DNA of 47,056 nt from JBEBXQ01 sp040391535 (GTDB lineage Bacteria > Bacteroidota > Bacteroidia > Cytophagales > Spirosomataceae): positions 1 through 47,056 of the forward strand of contig JBEBXQ010000020.1 in NCBI GenBank assembly GCA_040391535.1, in the 5' to 3' direction. Positions 19,401 to 26,534 of this stretch are shown piece after piece (positions within the stretch are counted from its first letter, which is position 1; each line of letters begins with the position of its first letter). A model generated the notes under the pieces. It had not been told where the DNA came from, did not search any database, and saw only the letters and a list, made by a program, of their open reading frames with translations. A program made the position numbers and the translations under genes.

Positions 19401-20792
19401 AATAACTCTTTGATTTGGGGTAATGAGGCCGTTACCGGCGCACAGATTCATCTCACAAATACTAATATTATGGTTTTGAATTACGGAATTGTGCAGGACC
19501 GGACACCTGATCCTGTAAATTTTGTATTTAACTTAAATCCTGAATTTGTAAGTCCCGATACGCAGAACTATCGTCTCAGTGCCTGTTCACCTGCCGTTAA
19601 CAAGGGAAATAATATTCTCATAGCCGGTTTGAATAATGCGCTGGATCTTGACGCACTGCCCCGGTTTTTCAATAGCCAGGTTGACCTGGGCGCTTATGAG
19701 TTTCAGCAGATTCCTGAACCATCGTCTTTATCAGGCAATGAAATTTCTGTGCAATTACCTGTCTTTAACGGATCAACCGTGCTTAACGACGGTTGTGATT
19801 TTATTGCGGGTATAGCAGGCGTAAGTGCGTCAGACGGGAACCTGTTTGCAGCCAGTGCAAAACTTGAAAATGCTAACCTTATAAATCATAACGGATGGCA
19901 TTTTGTTAAAAGATATTTTGAAATTGAACCATCCCTGAACGCCGGTTCGCTCTATGCCCGGGTTACACTCTATTTTAAGAAAGAAGAGTTTGATCTCTAT
20001 AACCAGCATTATGGAAATGAAAAAGGGTTATCGTTACCTCAGCATCTTAAAGTTGTACAGTTTCATGGTACACCGGTAGAGGGCAGTGCGTTTACCTATT
20101 CAGGGAATGAAGAGATCATAACACCTAACATCAACGATATTGTACTTGATGAAGTGAGTGGTATCTGGAAAGTGACTTTTAATGTCAATGGTTTCAGTGG
20201 TTTCTTTGTCACCGGTCAGAGTGCCCCGGAATCACTCCCGGTAACACTGGTTAATTTCAATGGTAAAAAACGGGATGATCATACTGTTGATTTAAACTGG
20301 CAAACGACAGATGAACATAATTTTAAACTATTTGAACTGGAACGAAGCGCCATCACACTTCAGGAGTTTAGAACCATCGGAGAAATATCTGCAAGAGAAG
20401 GGAATGGTTTGAAAAGTTACTCTTTTCAGGATATGATGCCTTATTTAATTGGATTTTCAAACCCTCCGGTTCTTTATTACCGGCTTAAAATGATTGATCA
20501 TGACGGTACTTACGCCTATTCAAAATGGATTTCAGTAGAGACTGACCCGCAGGGTGACAATGATTTGCTGGTACTTTATCCCAATCCATCCGCAGACTAT
20601 ATCAATATCAGATCCAACCGGTCTGTCCTTTCATTTGTTGTTGAAATATTTGACTCAGCCGGAAACAAAATGGGATATTTCCCGGATGGGAAATATGATA
20701 CCATTCAGCTGAATCATCTTCCCGCCGGTCAGTACCTGATAAAATTTTCAGGAAACGGCTGGCAGGAAACCAGGAAAATTGTCAAAAAATAA
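16446..20792 (+). CDS. giant T9SS-secreted subtilase with beta-helix domain
   Basis: A 1448-residue secreted protein. In order: signal peptide or anchor (1-30); a propeptide-like region to about 210; S8 subtilase with Asp254 in VAILDSGVD, His293 in NHGTHVAG, Asn in SAGNS and Ser474 in LNGTSMASPHVSG; a beta-sandwich-like stretch; a right-handed parallel beta-helix (about 660-1050) with repeated GGGWYN/GGGIY turns every 25-30 residues; a choice-of-anchor-Q-type ending (ACSPAVNKG...VDLGAYEFQ); and a final Por-type sorting domain (about 1375-1448) with YPNPSADYINI and LPAGQYLIKF. The T9SS would export it and attach it to the surface. A protease with a beta-helix suggests binding and cleavage of surface polysaccharide-associated or host/detrital proteins. 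All catalytic residues are present. Confidence 0.93.
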   Translation: MNRKLLYTGILVAMTGLVILVTKSRIEALGTPFNAFKAAQLSITEHEVFQQAETDTIPVSAVRDDGITRGPRPPVDFLSIPDSLLEKGHLLVKFHEAAEPFLDAVKPGNLLTGIRDFDALNKKWGVKAIICDYDTILYKKEFAARHRKWGLHLWYQIDFPEGTDIKQAMLAYRELSQWIDIAEPEIKIAGNYIIPAETGAVVTEPVSFNDPMYSSQWNYHNIGQSGGQQDADIDLPEAWAYETGKKNVIVAILDSGVDTTHTDLRANMWVGQNGEKFGYNFYSTTPVINAGNHGTHVAGIIGAVNDNNDRISGIAGGNGSEGSGVMLMSCQVSNPNGSSFSSRAIKRAFIWSADRGAAIAQNSWGTLPPNTYNTEAMEGIDYFIENGGGNVLDKGIVIFSAGNSNLNAKIFPAAYERVTAVAATSHTDARASYSSYGSWVDISAPGGEGSASGRILSTYPMAVNNGTGYLNGTSMASPHVSGVAALIVSRAQGKLSSDDVRSVLLHESDNHYSQNPSFTGLLGKGRLNAHNALVRTEAIMQMPEISGIENFSAQFLSCNSVQLSWSNPEGAQVVIAKSTEYKGLIGYPAQAYAAGDPVAGGGEVIYVGNGTGFSFDVTEFFSYVGFKIWRYQNGQYSKGSFALVSEVYPCSPAVLYVKQGGSGDGSSWTSASGDLQKMIDIAAPGSAVYVAKGTYKPAYIGGDIDHPAVADRNNFFLLSKRVRLLGGFPDNNNNAGLNDRNPEAYPTILSGDFNGNDDVNIPSTFAENSYHVLATVDTREPAAISLIDGFTISGGNANGTGGISVRGIPITNNLGGGWFNAGGVFNVANLKILNNTAGNGGGWYNLSGSCYLTNVEIKDNKAVNGGGWYNVASNPVLYKCVIEGNTATGGAGEGGGWYNYNDSPSVFNSKVINNSGIRGGGIYCRTGYPLVFGSLLAGNNATVEGGALYQYSGILTFQNLTIADNSAAQNGGGIYSRGIANSLTINNSLIWGNEAVTGAQIHLTNTNIMVLNYGIVQDRTPDPVNFVFNLNPEFVSPDTQNYRLSACSPAVNKGNNILIAGLNNALDLDALPRFFNSQVDLGAYEFQQIPEPSSLSGNEISVQLPVFNGSTVLNDGCDFIAGIAGVSASDGNLFAASAKLENANLINHNGWHFVKRYFEIEPSLNAGSLYARVTLYFKKEEFDLYNQHYGNEKGLSLPQHLKVVQFHGTPVEGSAFTYSGNEEIITPNINDIVLDEVSGIWKVTFNVNGFSGFFVTGQSAPESLPVTLVNFNGKKRDDHTVDLNWQTTDEHNFKLFELERSAITLQEFRTIGEISAREGNGLKSYSFQDMMPYLIGFSNPPVLYYRLKMIDHDGTYAYSKWISVETDPQGDNDLLVLYPNPSADYINIRSNRSVLSFVVEIFDSAGNKMGYFPDGKYDTIQLNHLPAGQYLIKFSGNGWQETRKIVKK

Positions 20793-20813
20793 GCATTCTC
20801 CATATTTGGGCCT

Positions 20814-21200
20814 TCATTCCCCGTTCATAATGGTCTGACGGTGCTGAAGGCCCCAGCTATGAAGTTCCGAAATTACCTTCTCTAATGTTTGTCCGTATTC
20901 GGTAAGTTCATATTCGACAGTCACCGGCTTGGTGTCTTTAACGGTTCGGGTAATGAGTTTATTTAATTCGAGTTCCCGTAATTCTTTCGAAAGCATTTTA
21001 CCCGTTATCCCCTGAATTTCGCGCTGCAATTCCTTAAATCGCAATTTGCCAAACCCCAGTACGCCGATAATAGGAATTTTCCATTTTCCGCTTAGGATGT
21101 CCAATGCATCCCTTATGGCCAGTATTCTGGATGAACATTCCTTTGAGTTACGTGGCGGAAATGTTTTTGCCTGCACTGATTCATTCATTTCTATTGTCAT
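20814..21200 (-). CDS. HxlR-family winged-helix regulator
   Basis: A 128-residue HxlR/MarR-like repressor or activator with the family pattern: CSSRILAIRDALDILSGKWK, then LRFKELQREIQGITGKMLSKEL as the recognition helix and YELTEYGQTLEKVI as the wing and dimer helix. It has one cysteine, Cys22, at the position used for thiol redox sensing in YodB/HypR-type relatives. It is transcribed divergently from a nitroreductase, which is also the gene pair regulated by HypR and YodB in Bacillus; regulation of the nitroreductase is inferred from that. ATG 21200 was chosen; ATG 21188 is an alternative. Confidence 0.92.
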   Translation of the reverse strand: MTIEMNESVQAKTFPPRNSKECSSRILAIRDALDILSGKWKIPIIGVLGFGKLRFKELQREIQGITGKMLSKELRELELNKLITRTVKDTKPVTVEYELTEYGQTLEKVISELHSWGLQHRQTIMNGE

Positions 21201-21209
21201 TTACCTTGT

Positions 21210-21219
21210 TTTGATCAAA
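21210..21219. promoter_or_regulatory. candidate operator palindrome TTTGATCAAA
   Basis: A perfect 10-bp palindrome lies 10 nt upstream of the HxlR-family start codon in the 172-nt divergent spacer. Its position fits an autoregulatory operator, but such a short AT-rich palindrome can occur by chance. Confidence 0.3.
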
Positions 21220-21372
21220 TAGTGAATGGTATCCTTAAGGAAACCACTTTCTGAACTAAATATTGGTTACAATAATAAACTATTCTTTTCAAAAATGCAT
21301 TTTTATTCGGAATCCTTACAGACCTGCATAGGATATTTATTGTATTATTTTTATAATTAAATTACATAAGAA

Positions 21373-22008
21373 ATGAGTAATCTGTTAAAAGATCTGAACT
21401 GGCGTTATGCAACTAAAAAAATGAACGGCTTACCTGTTGCCGAAGAAAAGGTTCAGACGATCGTAGAAGCAGCCCGTCTTGCACCTACTTCTTCGGGGCT
21501 CCAGCCATTTGAAATTCTGGTCATTACCAACCCTGAAATAAAACAGCAGATCCTGCCTGTGGCTTTCAATCAGCAACAAATTGTTGATTCTTCTCATTTG
21601 CTGATATTTGCAGCATGGAGCGGAGATTTCATCCAACGGATTGAGAAAGTATTTGAACATACAAATAGAGAAAGAGGCTTACCCGCCAGTGCTACGGAAG
21701 ATTATAAAAATATGCTCACCAATACCTTCCGGTCACGCTCAGACGAAGCTAATTTCAATTTTGCGGCCCGTCAGGCCTATATTGCTTTCGGAATGGCAAT
21801 TGCTGCTGCAGCAGAGCAGAAAGTGGATGCAACACCTATGGAAGGGTTTGATGGTCCGGCATTGGACACATTACTGAATCTGGAAGAAAAGAAGCTGAAA
21901 GCAGTCACTTTATTGCCGTTGGGTTACAGAGAAGAAACCGGTGACTGGTTGTTAAACCTGAAGAAAGTCCGCCGTCCGGTGAATGAAATGATTCACGTGA
22001 TTGCTTAA
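21373..22008 (+). CDS. nitroreductase-family NAD(P)H oxidoreductase (NfsB-like)
   Basis: A 211-residue FMN enzyme. It starts LNWRYATKKMNG, continues with ARLAPTSSGLQPFEILVI (FMN and substrate loop) and AARQAYIAFGMAIAAAAEQKVDATPMEGFD, and ends LLPLGYREETGDWL, the NfsB/YfkO-like pattern. It would reduce nitroaromatics, quinones or similar electrophiles in the cytoplasm with NAD(P)H. Control by the divergent HxlR regulator is likely. The stop is only 3 nt from the stop of the convergent GNAT gene; its terminator lies inside that gene's coding end. Confidence 0.93.
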   Translation: MSNLLKDLNWRYATKKMNGLPVAEEKVQTIVEAARLAPTSSGLQPFEILVITNPEIKQQILPVAFNQQQIVDSSHLLIFAAWSGDFIQRIEKVFEHTNRERGLPASATEDYKNMLTNTFRSRSDEANFNFAARQAYIAFGMAIAAAAEQKVDATPMEGFDGPALDTLLNLEEKKLKAVTLLPLGYREETGDWLLNLKKVRRPVNEMIHVIA

Positions 22009-22011
22009 GGG

Positions 22012-22575
22012 TTATGTGTTGTCCGGAATAGTCTGCGCATTATTCCGGATAATTTTTTCCCATCTCAACGTATTCCCTGCTATTAAATAAGGTTTGAATT
22101 GATTTTTTTTCATTACCGCAATAGAAGGAAGGTTGTCGGAAAGAGTAATGGTAATTAGTTTTCTGACTTCATGCCGTGTACTCAGCCATTCAATAAAACC
22201 ATTCACAGCTTCCGTCATATAACCCAGGTTCTGAAATTCATCAATGGTTTCATAGCCGATCTCAATTTCACCTGAAAGGGTAGGTTCGTCCTTACTGTTG
22301 ATATCTCCTACAATCGTAAGATCGGCTTTGCGGATAATAATCCAGAGGGTATAGAAGTAGTACTTCTCAGGATGAGAATTTACTTTTACCAGTATTTCTT
22401 CCTCCAGTATTTCCTCCAGTTTTTCAGAAAGGACTCTGGGCTGAGGTTGAAGGCCTAATTCTTTTTCGAGCGCTAAGTTGTTGTTCAGAAATTTCCTCAG
22501 CTGACCATATCGTAAAGGCAACAGGATCAGTCGGGGTGTTTCAATCTGCAGGTTTGAAAAGTTCATTGATTCCAT
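22012..22575 (-). CDS. GNAT acetyltransferase (RimJ/RimL-like)
   Basis: A 187-residue protein from ATG 22575; a GTG at 22605 would add ten residues, and ATG 22566 is a further option. The order of elements is that of RimL-type GNATs: IETPRLILLPL at the start, a conserved VGDINSKDE strand, EIEIGYETIDEFQNLGYMTEAVNGF (acetyl-CoA loop with QNLGYMTEA in place of RxxGxGxEA) and SDNLPSIAVMKKNQFKP at the end. The acceptor is unknown. The last codons form part of the hairpin terminator of the convergent nitroreductase. It lies 50 nt downstream of pyrB on the same strand and may be cotranscribed. Confidence 0.85.
   Translation of the reverse strand: MESMNFSNLQIETPRLILLPLRYGQLRKFLNNNLALEKELGLQPQPRVLSEKLEEILEEEILVKVNSHPEKYYFYTLWIIIRKADLTIVGDINSKDEPTLSGEIEIGYETIDEFQNLGYMTEAVNGFIEWLSTRHEVRKLITITLSDNLPSIAVMKKNQFKPYLIAGNTLRWEKIIRNNAQTIPDNT
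22019..22058 (+). terminator. terminator of the nitroreductase gene inside the GNAT coding end
   Basis: TTGTCCGGAATA (22019-22030) pairs with TATTCCGGATAA (22041-22052) over 12 bp with one G-U, followed by six T. It lies wholly inside the 3' coding end of the convergent acetyltransferase gene. Confidence 0.85.
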
Positions 22576-22625
22576 GTCGTGTGAGCGCAGAAAACCCAGG
22601 TTCACAAATTACCGGGAATGTACTT

Positions 22626-23552
22626 TCAGGCGGGTTGCTGGGCCAGAGAATACAATACCGACATACGGGTAGCTACACCGTTTTCTACCTGATTAAGTAT
22701 AATTGAATGCCCGGAATCAGCGGCATCAGAAGAGAGTTCTACACCTCTGTTGATGGGACCGGGGTGCATCAGCACAATTTCCTTATTGAGTTCATCCAGC
22801 ATTTTTTTGGTGATGCCGAAATAGAGCGCATACTCTCTTAGTGAAGGGAAATATTTAATTTGCTGACGTTCCAGCTGAATCCGCAGCACATTGGCTACAT
22901 CACACCACTGCAGCGCTTCTCTTACGTTATGGCTGACTTTTACTCCAAGGGTACTGATATATTTCGGAATCAGCGTAGAAGGGCCGCATACCATCACTTC
23001 AGCTCCAAGTTTCTGCAGACAGAAAATATTGGATAAGGCAACACGTGAGTGTGTAATATCACCGATGATAGCTACCTTTTTCCCGGCAATCTCTCCCAGT
23101 TTTTCCTTTATTGAAAAAGCGTCCAGTAATGCCTGTGTCGGATGTTCGTGTGTTCCGTCACCCGCGTTGATCACATTGGCCTTTATATGTTTGGAGAGAT
23201 AATGCGGAGCGCCCGGGCTGCTGTGCCTCATCACAATCATATCCACTTTCATGGACAGGATGTTATTGACCGTATCCAGCAACGTTTCGCCTTTTTTTAC
23301 AGAACTTCCCGATGCCGAAAAGTTAATAATATCCGCTGACAGCCTTTTTTCGGCCAGTTCAAATGATAATCGCGTTCTTGTGGAGTTTTCAAAGAATACA
23401 TTCGCCAGGGTTATGTCCCTCAGAGAGGGTACTTTTTTGATAGGGCGATTAATGACTTCTTTGAATTGGGCTGCTGTTTCAAGCAGTATTTGAATATCGG
23501 TTTCAGTGAGATTTTTGATGCCCAGTAGGTGTCGGACCGAAAGCTTTGTCAT
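22626..23552 (-). CDS. pyrB: aspartate carbamoyltransferase catalytic subunit
   Basis: This enzyme condenses carbamoyl phosphate and L-aspartate to carbamoyl aspartate, the first committed step of pyrimidine synthesis. The 308-residue protein from ATG 23552 (LTKLSVRHLL begins after it; a longer frame needs TTG) has the carbamoyl-phosphate site FFENSTRTRLSFE, HPTQALLDAF, and the aspartate loop MHPGPINRGVE. No pyrI or pyrR gene is next to it. A -7 element lies about 25 nt upstream. GNAT follows on the same strand. Confidence 0.96.
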   Translation of the reverse strand: MTKLSVRHLLGIKNLTETDIQILLETAAQFKEVINRPIKKVPSLRDITLANVFFENSTRTRLSFELAEKRLSADIINFSASGSSVKKGETLLDTVNNILSMKVDMIVMRHSSPGAPHYLSKHIKANVINAGDGTHEHPTQALLDAFSIKEKLGEIAGKKVAIIGDITHSRVALSNIFCLQKLGAEVMVCGPSTLIPKYISTLGVKVSHNVREALQWCDVANVLRIQLERQQIKYFPSLREYALYFGITKKMLDELNKEIVLMHPGPINRGVELSSDAADSGHSIILNQVENGVATRMSVLYSLAQQPA

Positions 23553-23576
23553 CGCTGTTTGTGCAAAAAGATTTGG

Positions 23577-23584
23577 CAAAGATA
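23577..23584 (-). promoter_or_regulatory. -7 element for pyrB
   Basis: On the minus strand the sequence reads TATCTTTG, a perfect TAnnTTTG. Transcription would start about 18 nt before the pyrB ATG. A well-spaced TTG -33 element was not found, so this is a partial match. Confidence 0.5.
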
Positions 23585-23616
23585 GTCAGGAGAAGGGAAT
23601 CAGGAAAGAAAATTTT

Positions 23617-23651
23617 CAAAAGGTGGGTGAGAATTAAAAATAATTCCCACC
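23617..23651 (-). terminator. terminator after the outer-membrane barrel gene
   Basis: GGTGGG (23622-23627) plus AATTA (23632-23636) pair with TAATT plus CCCACC (23641-23651), leaving a 4-nt bulge. On the minus strand the hairpin is followed by CTTTT. It lies 9 nt after the stop of the barrel gene. Confidence 0.55.
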
Positions 23652-23659
23652 CGGAGAGT

Positions 23660-24325
23660 TTACCACCAACGATAAAATAAGCCAAATGAAGCAGTAACGT
23701 GCGGTGCTCCTTTTTCAAGATATCCGTATTCAAAAGTGGCATTGTTGTAACGCACACGCACATCCGCACCAAACTTACCATCCCTCTTGAATAAAAACCT
23801 TGATCCTGCACCCACTCCGTAGCCAAACCGCAACTTCTGATACTGGTCGCCCAGGCTACCCAGGTACAGTACGTAATTGACAACATTAATCCCGAGGCTG
23901 GCCTGTACATAAGGTTGTACAATGGCATTTACACCGGACAGGTTATAATTGACAAAACCCTGAATGGGCGTCAGTGTAAGCGTCCGGGTTTGGACAGCCG
24001 AAATATCCCACTCTGCGCCGTTATATAACTGACGGGGCAGCCGTTTTTCAAAATAGGTTTTCCCTACTTCAATCCCTGCTGAAACAGGGGCATTAGGGAA
24101 CAGCCATTCCAGTGCTACTGAGTAGTTTTTTAAGGAAGATTTGTCAATATAGTCATCAGACAATCCGCCCAAAGGCAAAGCACCCAGGCCACGCAGCGTA
24201 ATGGAATTGTGGCGGTATCTTTCAAACGGAGACTGCAACTTATAGAGCTGCGGGTTTTCCTGAGCGAAAGCCGTAATGGTTTGTGCTATTGATAATATGA
24301 AAATTAAACTTAACAGACGTTTCAT
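23660..24325 (-). CDS. outer-membrane beta-barrel-like protein
   Basis: A 221-residue protein from ATG 24325 (a GTG at 24343 would add six residues). It has a Sec signal peptide ending ITAFAQ, then alternating strands with aromatic girdle residues, and a C-terminal strand ending LFYRWW, as expected for an outer-membrane barrel of about 8-10 strands. The conserved order SLGINVVNYVLYLG, FGYGVGAGSRFLFK and GADVRVRYNNATFEYG fits porin-like Bacteroidota proteins. The gene begins 14 nt after the DUF4136 lipoprotein stop, so the two form an operon and probably act together at the outer membrane. No specific function is known. Confidence 0.8.
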   Translation of the reverse strand: MKRLLSLIFILSIAQTITAFAQENPQLYKLQSPFERYRHNSITLRGLGALPLGGLSDDYIDKSSLKNYSVALEWLFPNAPVSAGIEVGKTYFEKRLPRQLYNGAEWDISAVQTRTLTLTPIQGFVNYNLSGVNAIVQPYVQASLGINVVNYVLYLGSLGDQYQKLRFGYGVGAGSRFLFKRDGKFGADVRVRYNNATFEYGYLEKGAPHVTASFGLFYRWW

Positions 24326-24339
24326 AAGATGTGAAAATT

Positions 24340-24960
24340 TCACTGGTTGATTTTTAAATAACCGGATTGTTCAAATATTTTATCAATCATAACCGGTATC
24401 AGTGTTTTGTCATTAATACCTTCACCGCGAATCTGCGAACGCCAGATTACGTCAACTTCTTTTTCTATCGGATTTGCATTCTTGAAATCCAGCATTTCCA
24501 GTACCCAGTACGATTCGTTAACGGTGTAATAGGAGTAGTAAGAAGGGTAACCCATACCCCAGCCACCCCAATAGCTGCCCCAGTAGGAGCCAATCGGCTG
24601 GGAAATTACATTGACATAGGCGTTATTTACCTGTGCCACATTAATACCGACATCGGGCTTCTGATCCGCAGATACATACTGATAACCCATATTCTCCATG
24701 TTCCTGACAATACGGTTGAGCAGCATTACATCTCCTTCGGTCAGCTCGGTCCCTGTTCCCTGGTTCCCGTAAATCAGGACAGAGTCTACGACGCTGAATG
24801 TTTTGTAATTCTTAAAATCGACTGTTTTATCACGATCTGTCATGTATACCTGTGTTTCTTCCAGAGACAGATCAGAGATAGGGTCATTTGCCGAACAGGA
24901 AGCAAGTGCAATAATACTTCCCGCTGCGAGCAACCAATTGAAATATCTTTTATTTTTCAT
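24340..24960 (-). CDS. DUF4136 lipoprotein
   Basis: A 206-residue lipoprotein from ATG 24960; the frame extends 18 codons upstream without a plausible start. The signal and lipobox are LLAAGSIIALASC. The DUF4136 signature follows: VDFKNYKTFSVVDSV, then RNMENMGYQYVSADQKPDVGINV and the C-terminal VIWRSQIRGEGIND with IDKIFEQSGYL. A central aromatic-rich loop contains repeated GSYWG/GGWG. DUF4136 proteins are outer-membrane lipoproteins of unknown role. It is the first gene of the pair with the downstream barrel. Confidence 0.88.
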   Translation of the reverse strand: MKNKRYFNWLLAAGSIIALASCSANDPISDLSLEETQVYMTDRDKTVDFKNYKTFSVVDSVLIYGNQGTGTELTEGDVMLLNRIVRNMENMGYQYVSADQKPDVGINVAQVNNAYVNVISQPIGSYWGSYWGGWGMGYPSYYSYYTVNESYWVLEMLDFKNANPIEKEVDVIWRSQIRGEGINDKTLIPVMIDKIFEQSGYLKINQ

Positions 24961-25070
24961 TTTACTGAATGTGATTATAGCATGATAACGAAATCCTGAC
25001 GGATTTGTATTCAACTGTAAATATAATTGTAATATCGTTCTGATGAATAAGAGTTCTTGTGAACTGAAAT

Positions 25071-25170
25071 GGTTGGAAGAGTCCGGAAATAAAAGAGGCG
25101 GAGGGCAACTGCACTGTAAAATCCCTACGGGTTTTCAGACGATTGAGATTAGAGTTTACGGCTTCCAACC
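25071..25170. repeat. 100-bp element bounded by 9-bp perfect inverted repeats
   Basis: GGTTGGAAG at 25071-25079 and CTTCCAACC at 25162-25170 are exact inverted repeats at the ends of a 100-bp segment. Inside, CTG-AAAA-CCC and GGG-TTTT-CAG (25114-25138) form a second hairpin with a 3-nt loop and two bulges. No target-site duplication is visible. It may be a structured RNA in the leader of the DUF4136 gene or a mobile-element remnant. Confidence 0.5.
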
Positions 25171-25322
25171 TTCTTTTCTGTTCTCAGGCTATGGAGAATG
25201 GTAACGGATGCTTTTGTCATTTTACTACTGGCAAGATAAGGTATGGTTTATAAGAAGCTATTATTGTTAATCCATAACAGGTTTATATAAAGGAGGTTAT
25301 ATTGGCTGTAGTTCTCTGCGTA

Positions 25323-25367
25323 CTTATATCCGTAAAAGCATAGATATAAGCTAATGAGTTTTACGGA
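25323..25367. repeat. interleaved inverted repeats (possible pseudoknot)
   Basis: CTTATATC (25323-25330) pairs with GATATAAG (25343-25350). TCCGTAAAA (25329-25337) pairs with TTTTACGGA (25359-25367). The second left arm lies in the loop of the first stem and its partner lies outside it, the order of an H-type pseudoknot or of two competing stems. Function is unknown. Confidence 0.45.
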
Positions 25368-25673
25368 AAGCCGGAATACAATTTTCAGAGAGCGTTCCGA
25401 AATGTTCAGGAAGGGTTCCCGGGGATTTTTAACATATCATGTTAATTCGTTTTTCGCATTGATGAAACTCTGCTATCAGACCATTGGAACATGAAAATTT
25501 ACATACCATGGGTGGCTTTTATTTTGCTGCGGTCTGACAGAATAAGCTATATCCTGTTTATTGGGCCGGATATACAATTTATAAAAAGCAATAAATCAGA
25601 ATTTAATATTACTTTTCATTCTTTGCTTAAGGTCAGATTTAAAGATAGTCTGTAAAGGCTTGAAATAGGGGAT

Positions 25674-26534
25674 TTACCTTCTGTACCTCACCACAAGATC
25701 AAAATTCTTATCCGATACTAACGAAGACCTATCGTAAGCAACACCGACACTAAATCCCTTAAACAGATCACTATCTAACGTGATGACACTTTTCAATTCG
25801 TTTACCCGGAGTGCATAGCCAGCCCTGATTCTGTTTAGCAGGGAAAAGGACAGGCCCGCGTCAATCAATGTACTGCGCTCGTTGGCCAGTAACACAAACG
25901 GTGTAATGGCAAACCGGCTGCCAATGTTTTGCTGGTAGCTTAGATTTACGTTAAACTCCCTATGGTTTTTCAGAAGCGTGGAGCCACCTGTTTTGCTGGA
26001 ATTGGCGATGACGTTCTTAACTCCCAGGCCAGCCCTGAATTTCTTAAATTGGTAGTGAATTCCTAAATCCAGATCGGGGTTGAAACGCTTTGTACGACCA
26101 TTTTCAGTATGGGGAAGCTCAAATTTATCCCAGTTGATGCTGTCTGAATTGCCAACAATCCGTCCGCCAAGGCTAAGGACAGATGATCTGCCGGTTTGCT
26201 TTTGTTTTACATAACCAATGTAAACAGCATTCCGGTTATAGAACGAATATGCGTCATTCACATAAGAGATTGTATAAAATGAATTGCTTCCGGCAATCCT
26301 TCCGGCATGGCTCAGCCATAGATTCATGGGTTTCTTCCAGATATCATCCTCATTGTCTACCGATTTGTATTTACCATATACGGTTGTCTGTGAAGACTGA
26401 TTACTGTCAATAGCAACAGATGCCGGATTGTAATACTGCATATCCTGCAAATAGATGTTGGGGCGGATGGAGTTCTGGGCACCGGATACCAGTGCGTTTG
26501 TGAGTGCAATCAGGGTTAGGAGAAGTGCTCTCAT
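25674..26534 (-). CDS. PorP/SprF-family outer-membrane protein
   Basis: A 286-residue protein with a signal peptide (MRALLLTLIALTNALVSGAQ). It shows the PorP/SprF layout: MQYYNPASVA near the N-terminus (the GIQFQNPAAVG-like block), internal strands, FNPDLDLGIHYQFKKFRAGLGV and a barrel-like end. These proteins accompany T9SS substrates with type B sorting domains and tether them to the surface. Here no adhesin gene is adjacent; instead the start overlaps the stop of a lipase-like lipoprotein gene by 1 nt. The ending RYRR lacks the final aromatic typical of barrels. The family call is by pattern, without a search. Confidence 0.72.
   Translation of the reverse strand: MRALLLTLIALTNALVSGAQNSIRPNIYLQDMQYYNPASVAIDSNQSSQTTVYGKYKSVDNEDDIWKKPMNLWLSHAGRIAGSNSFYTISYVNDAYSFYNRNAVYIGYVKQKQTGRSSVLSLGGRIVGNSDSINWDKFELPHTENGRTKRFNPDLDLGIHYQFKKFRAGLGVKNVIANSSKTGGSTLLKNHREFNVNLSYQQNIGSRFAITPFVLLANERSTLIDAGLSFSLLNRIRAGYALRVNELKSVITLDSDLFKGFSVGVAYDRSSLVSDKNFDLVVRYRR

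Larger units (their letters stand above)
24961..25673. other. 713-bp intergenic stretch without a convincing gene
   Basis: This is the longest non-coding stretch of the window, between the PorP-like gene stop (25674) and the DUF4136 gene start (24960). I see no coding pattern related to known proteins in any frame. It holds a 100-bp segment bounded by 9-bp inverted repeats (25071-25170), an internal hairpin (25114-25138), an interleaved pair of inverted repeats (25323-25367), a 7-bp stem at 25548-25574 and an AGGAGG at 25291. The only open frame above 50 codons is 25491-25655 on plus. The DUF4136 promoter should lie here, but no exact TAnnTTTG was found. Confidence 0.7.

Noticed and set aside
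23503..23928. 141-codon minus-strand frame overlapping the barrel gene and pyrB
   Set aside because: It overlaps two well-supported genes in another frame and has no recognisable domain.
25071..25170. Insertion sequence or MITE with target-site duplication
   Set aside because: The flanking bases show no direct repeat and there is no transposase remnant; kept only as an inverted-repeat element.
25491..25655. 54-codon plus-strand open frame (MKIYIPWVAFILL...) in the long intergenic region
   Set aside because: No recognisable family, no ribosome-binding site or promoter, and no neighbour on the strand. Most likely chance in AT-rich DNA, though a small protein cannot be excluded.
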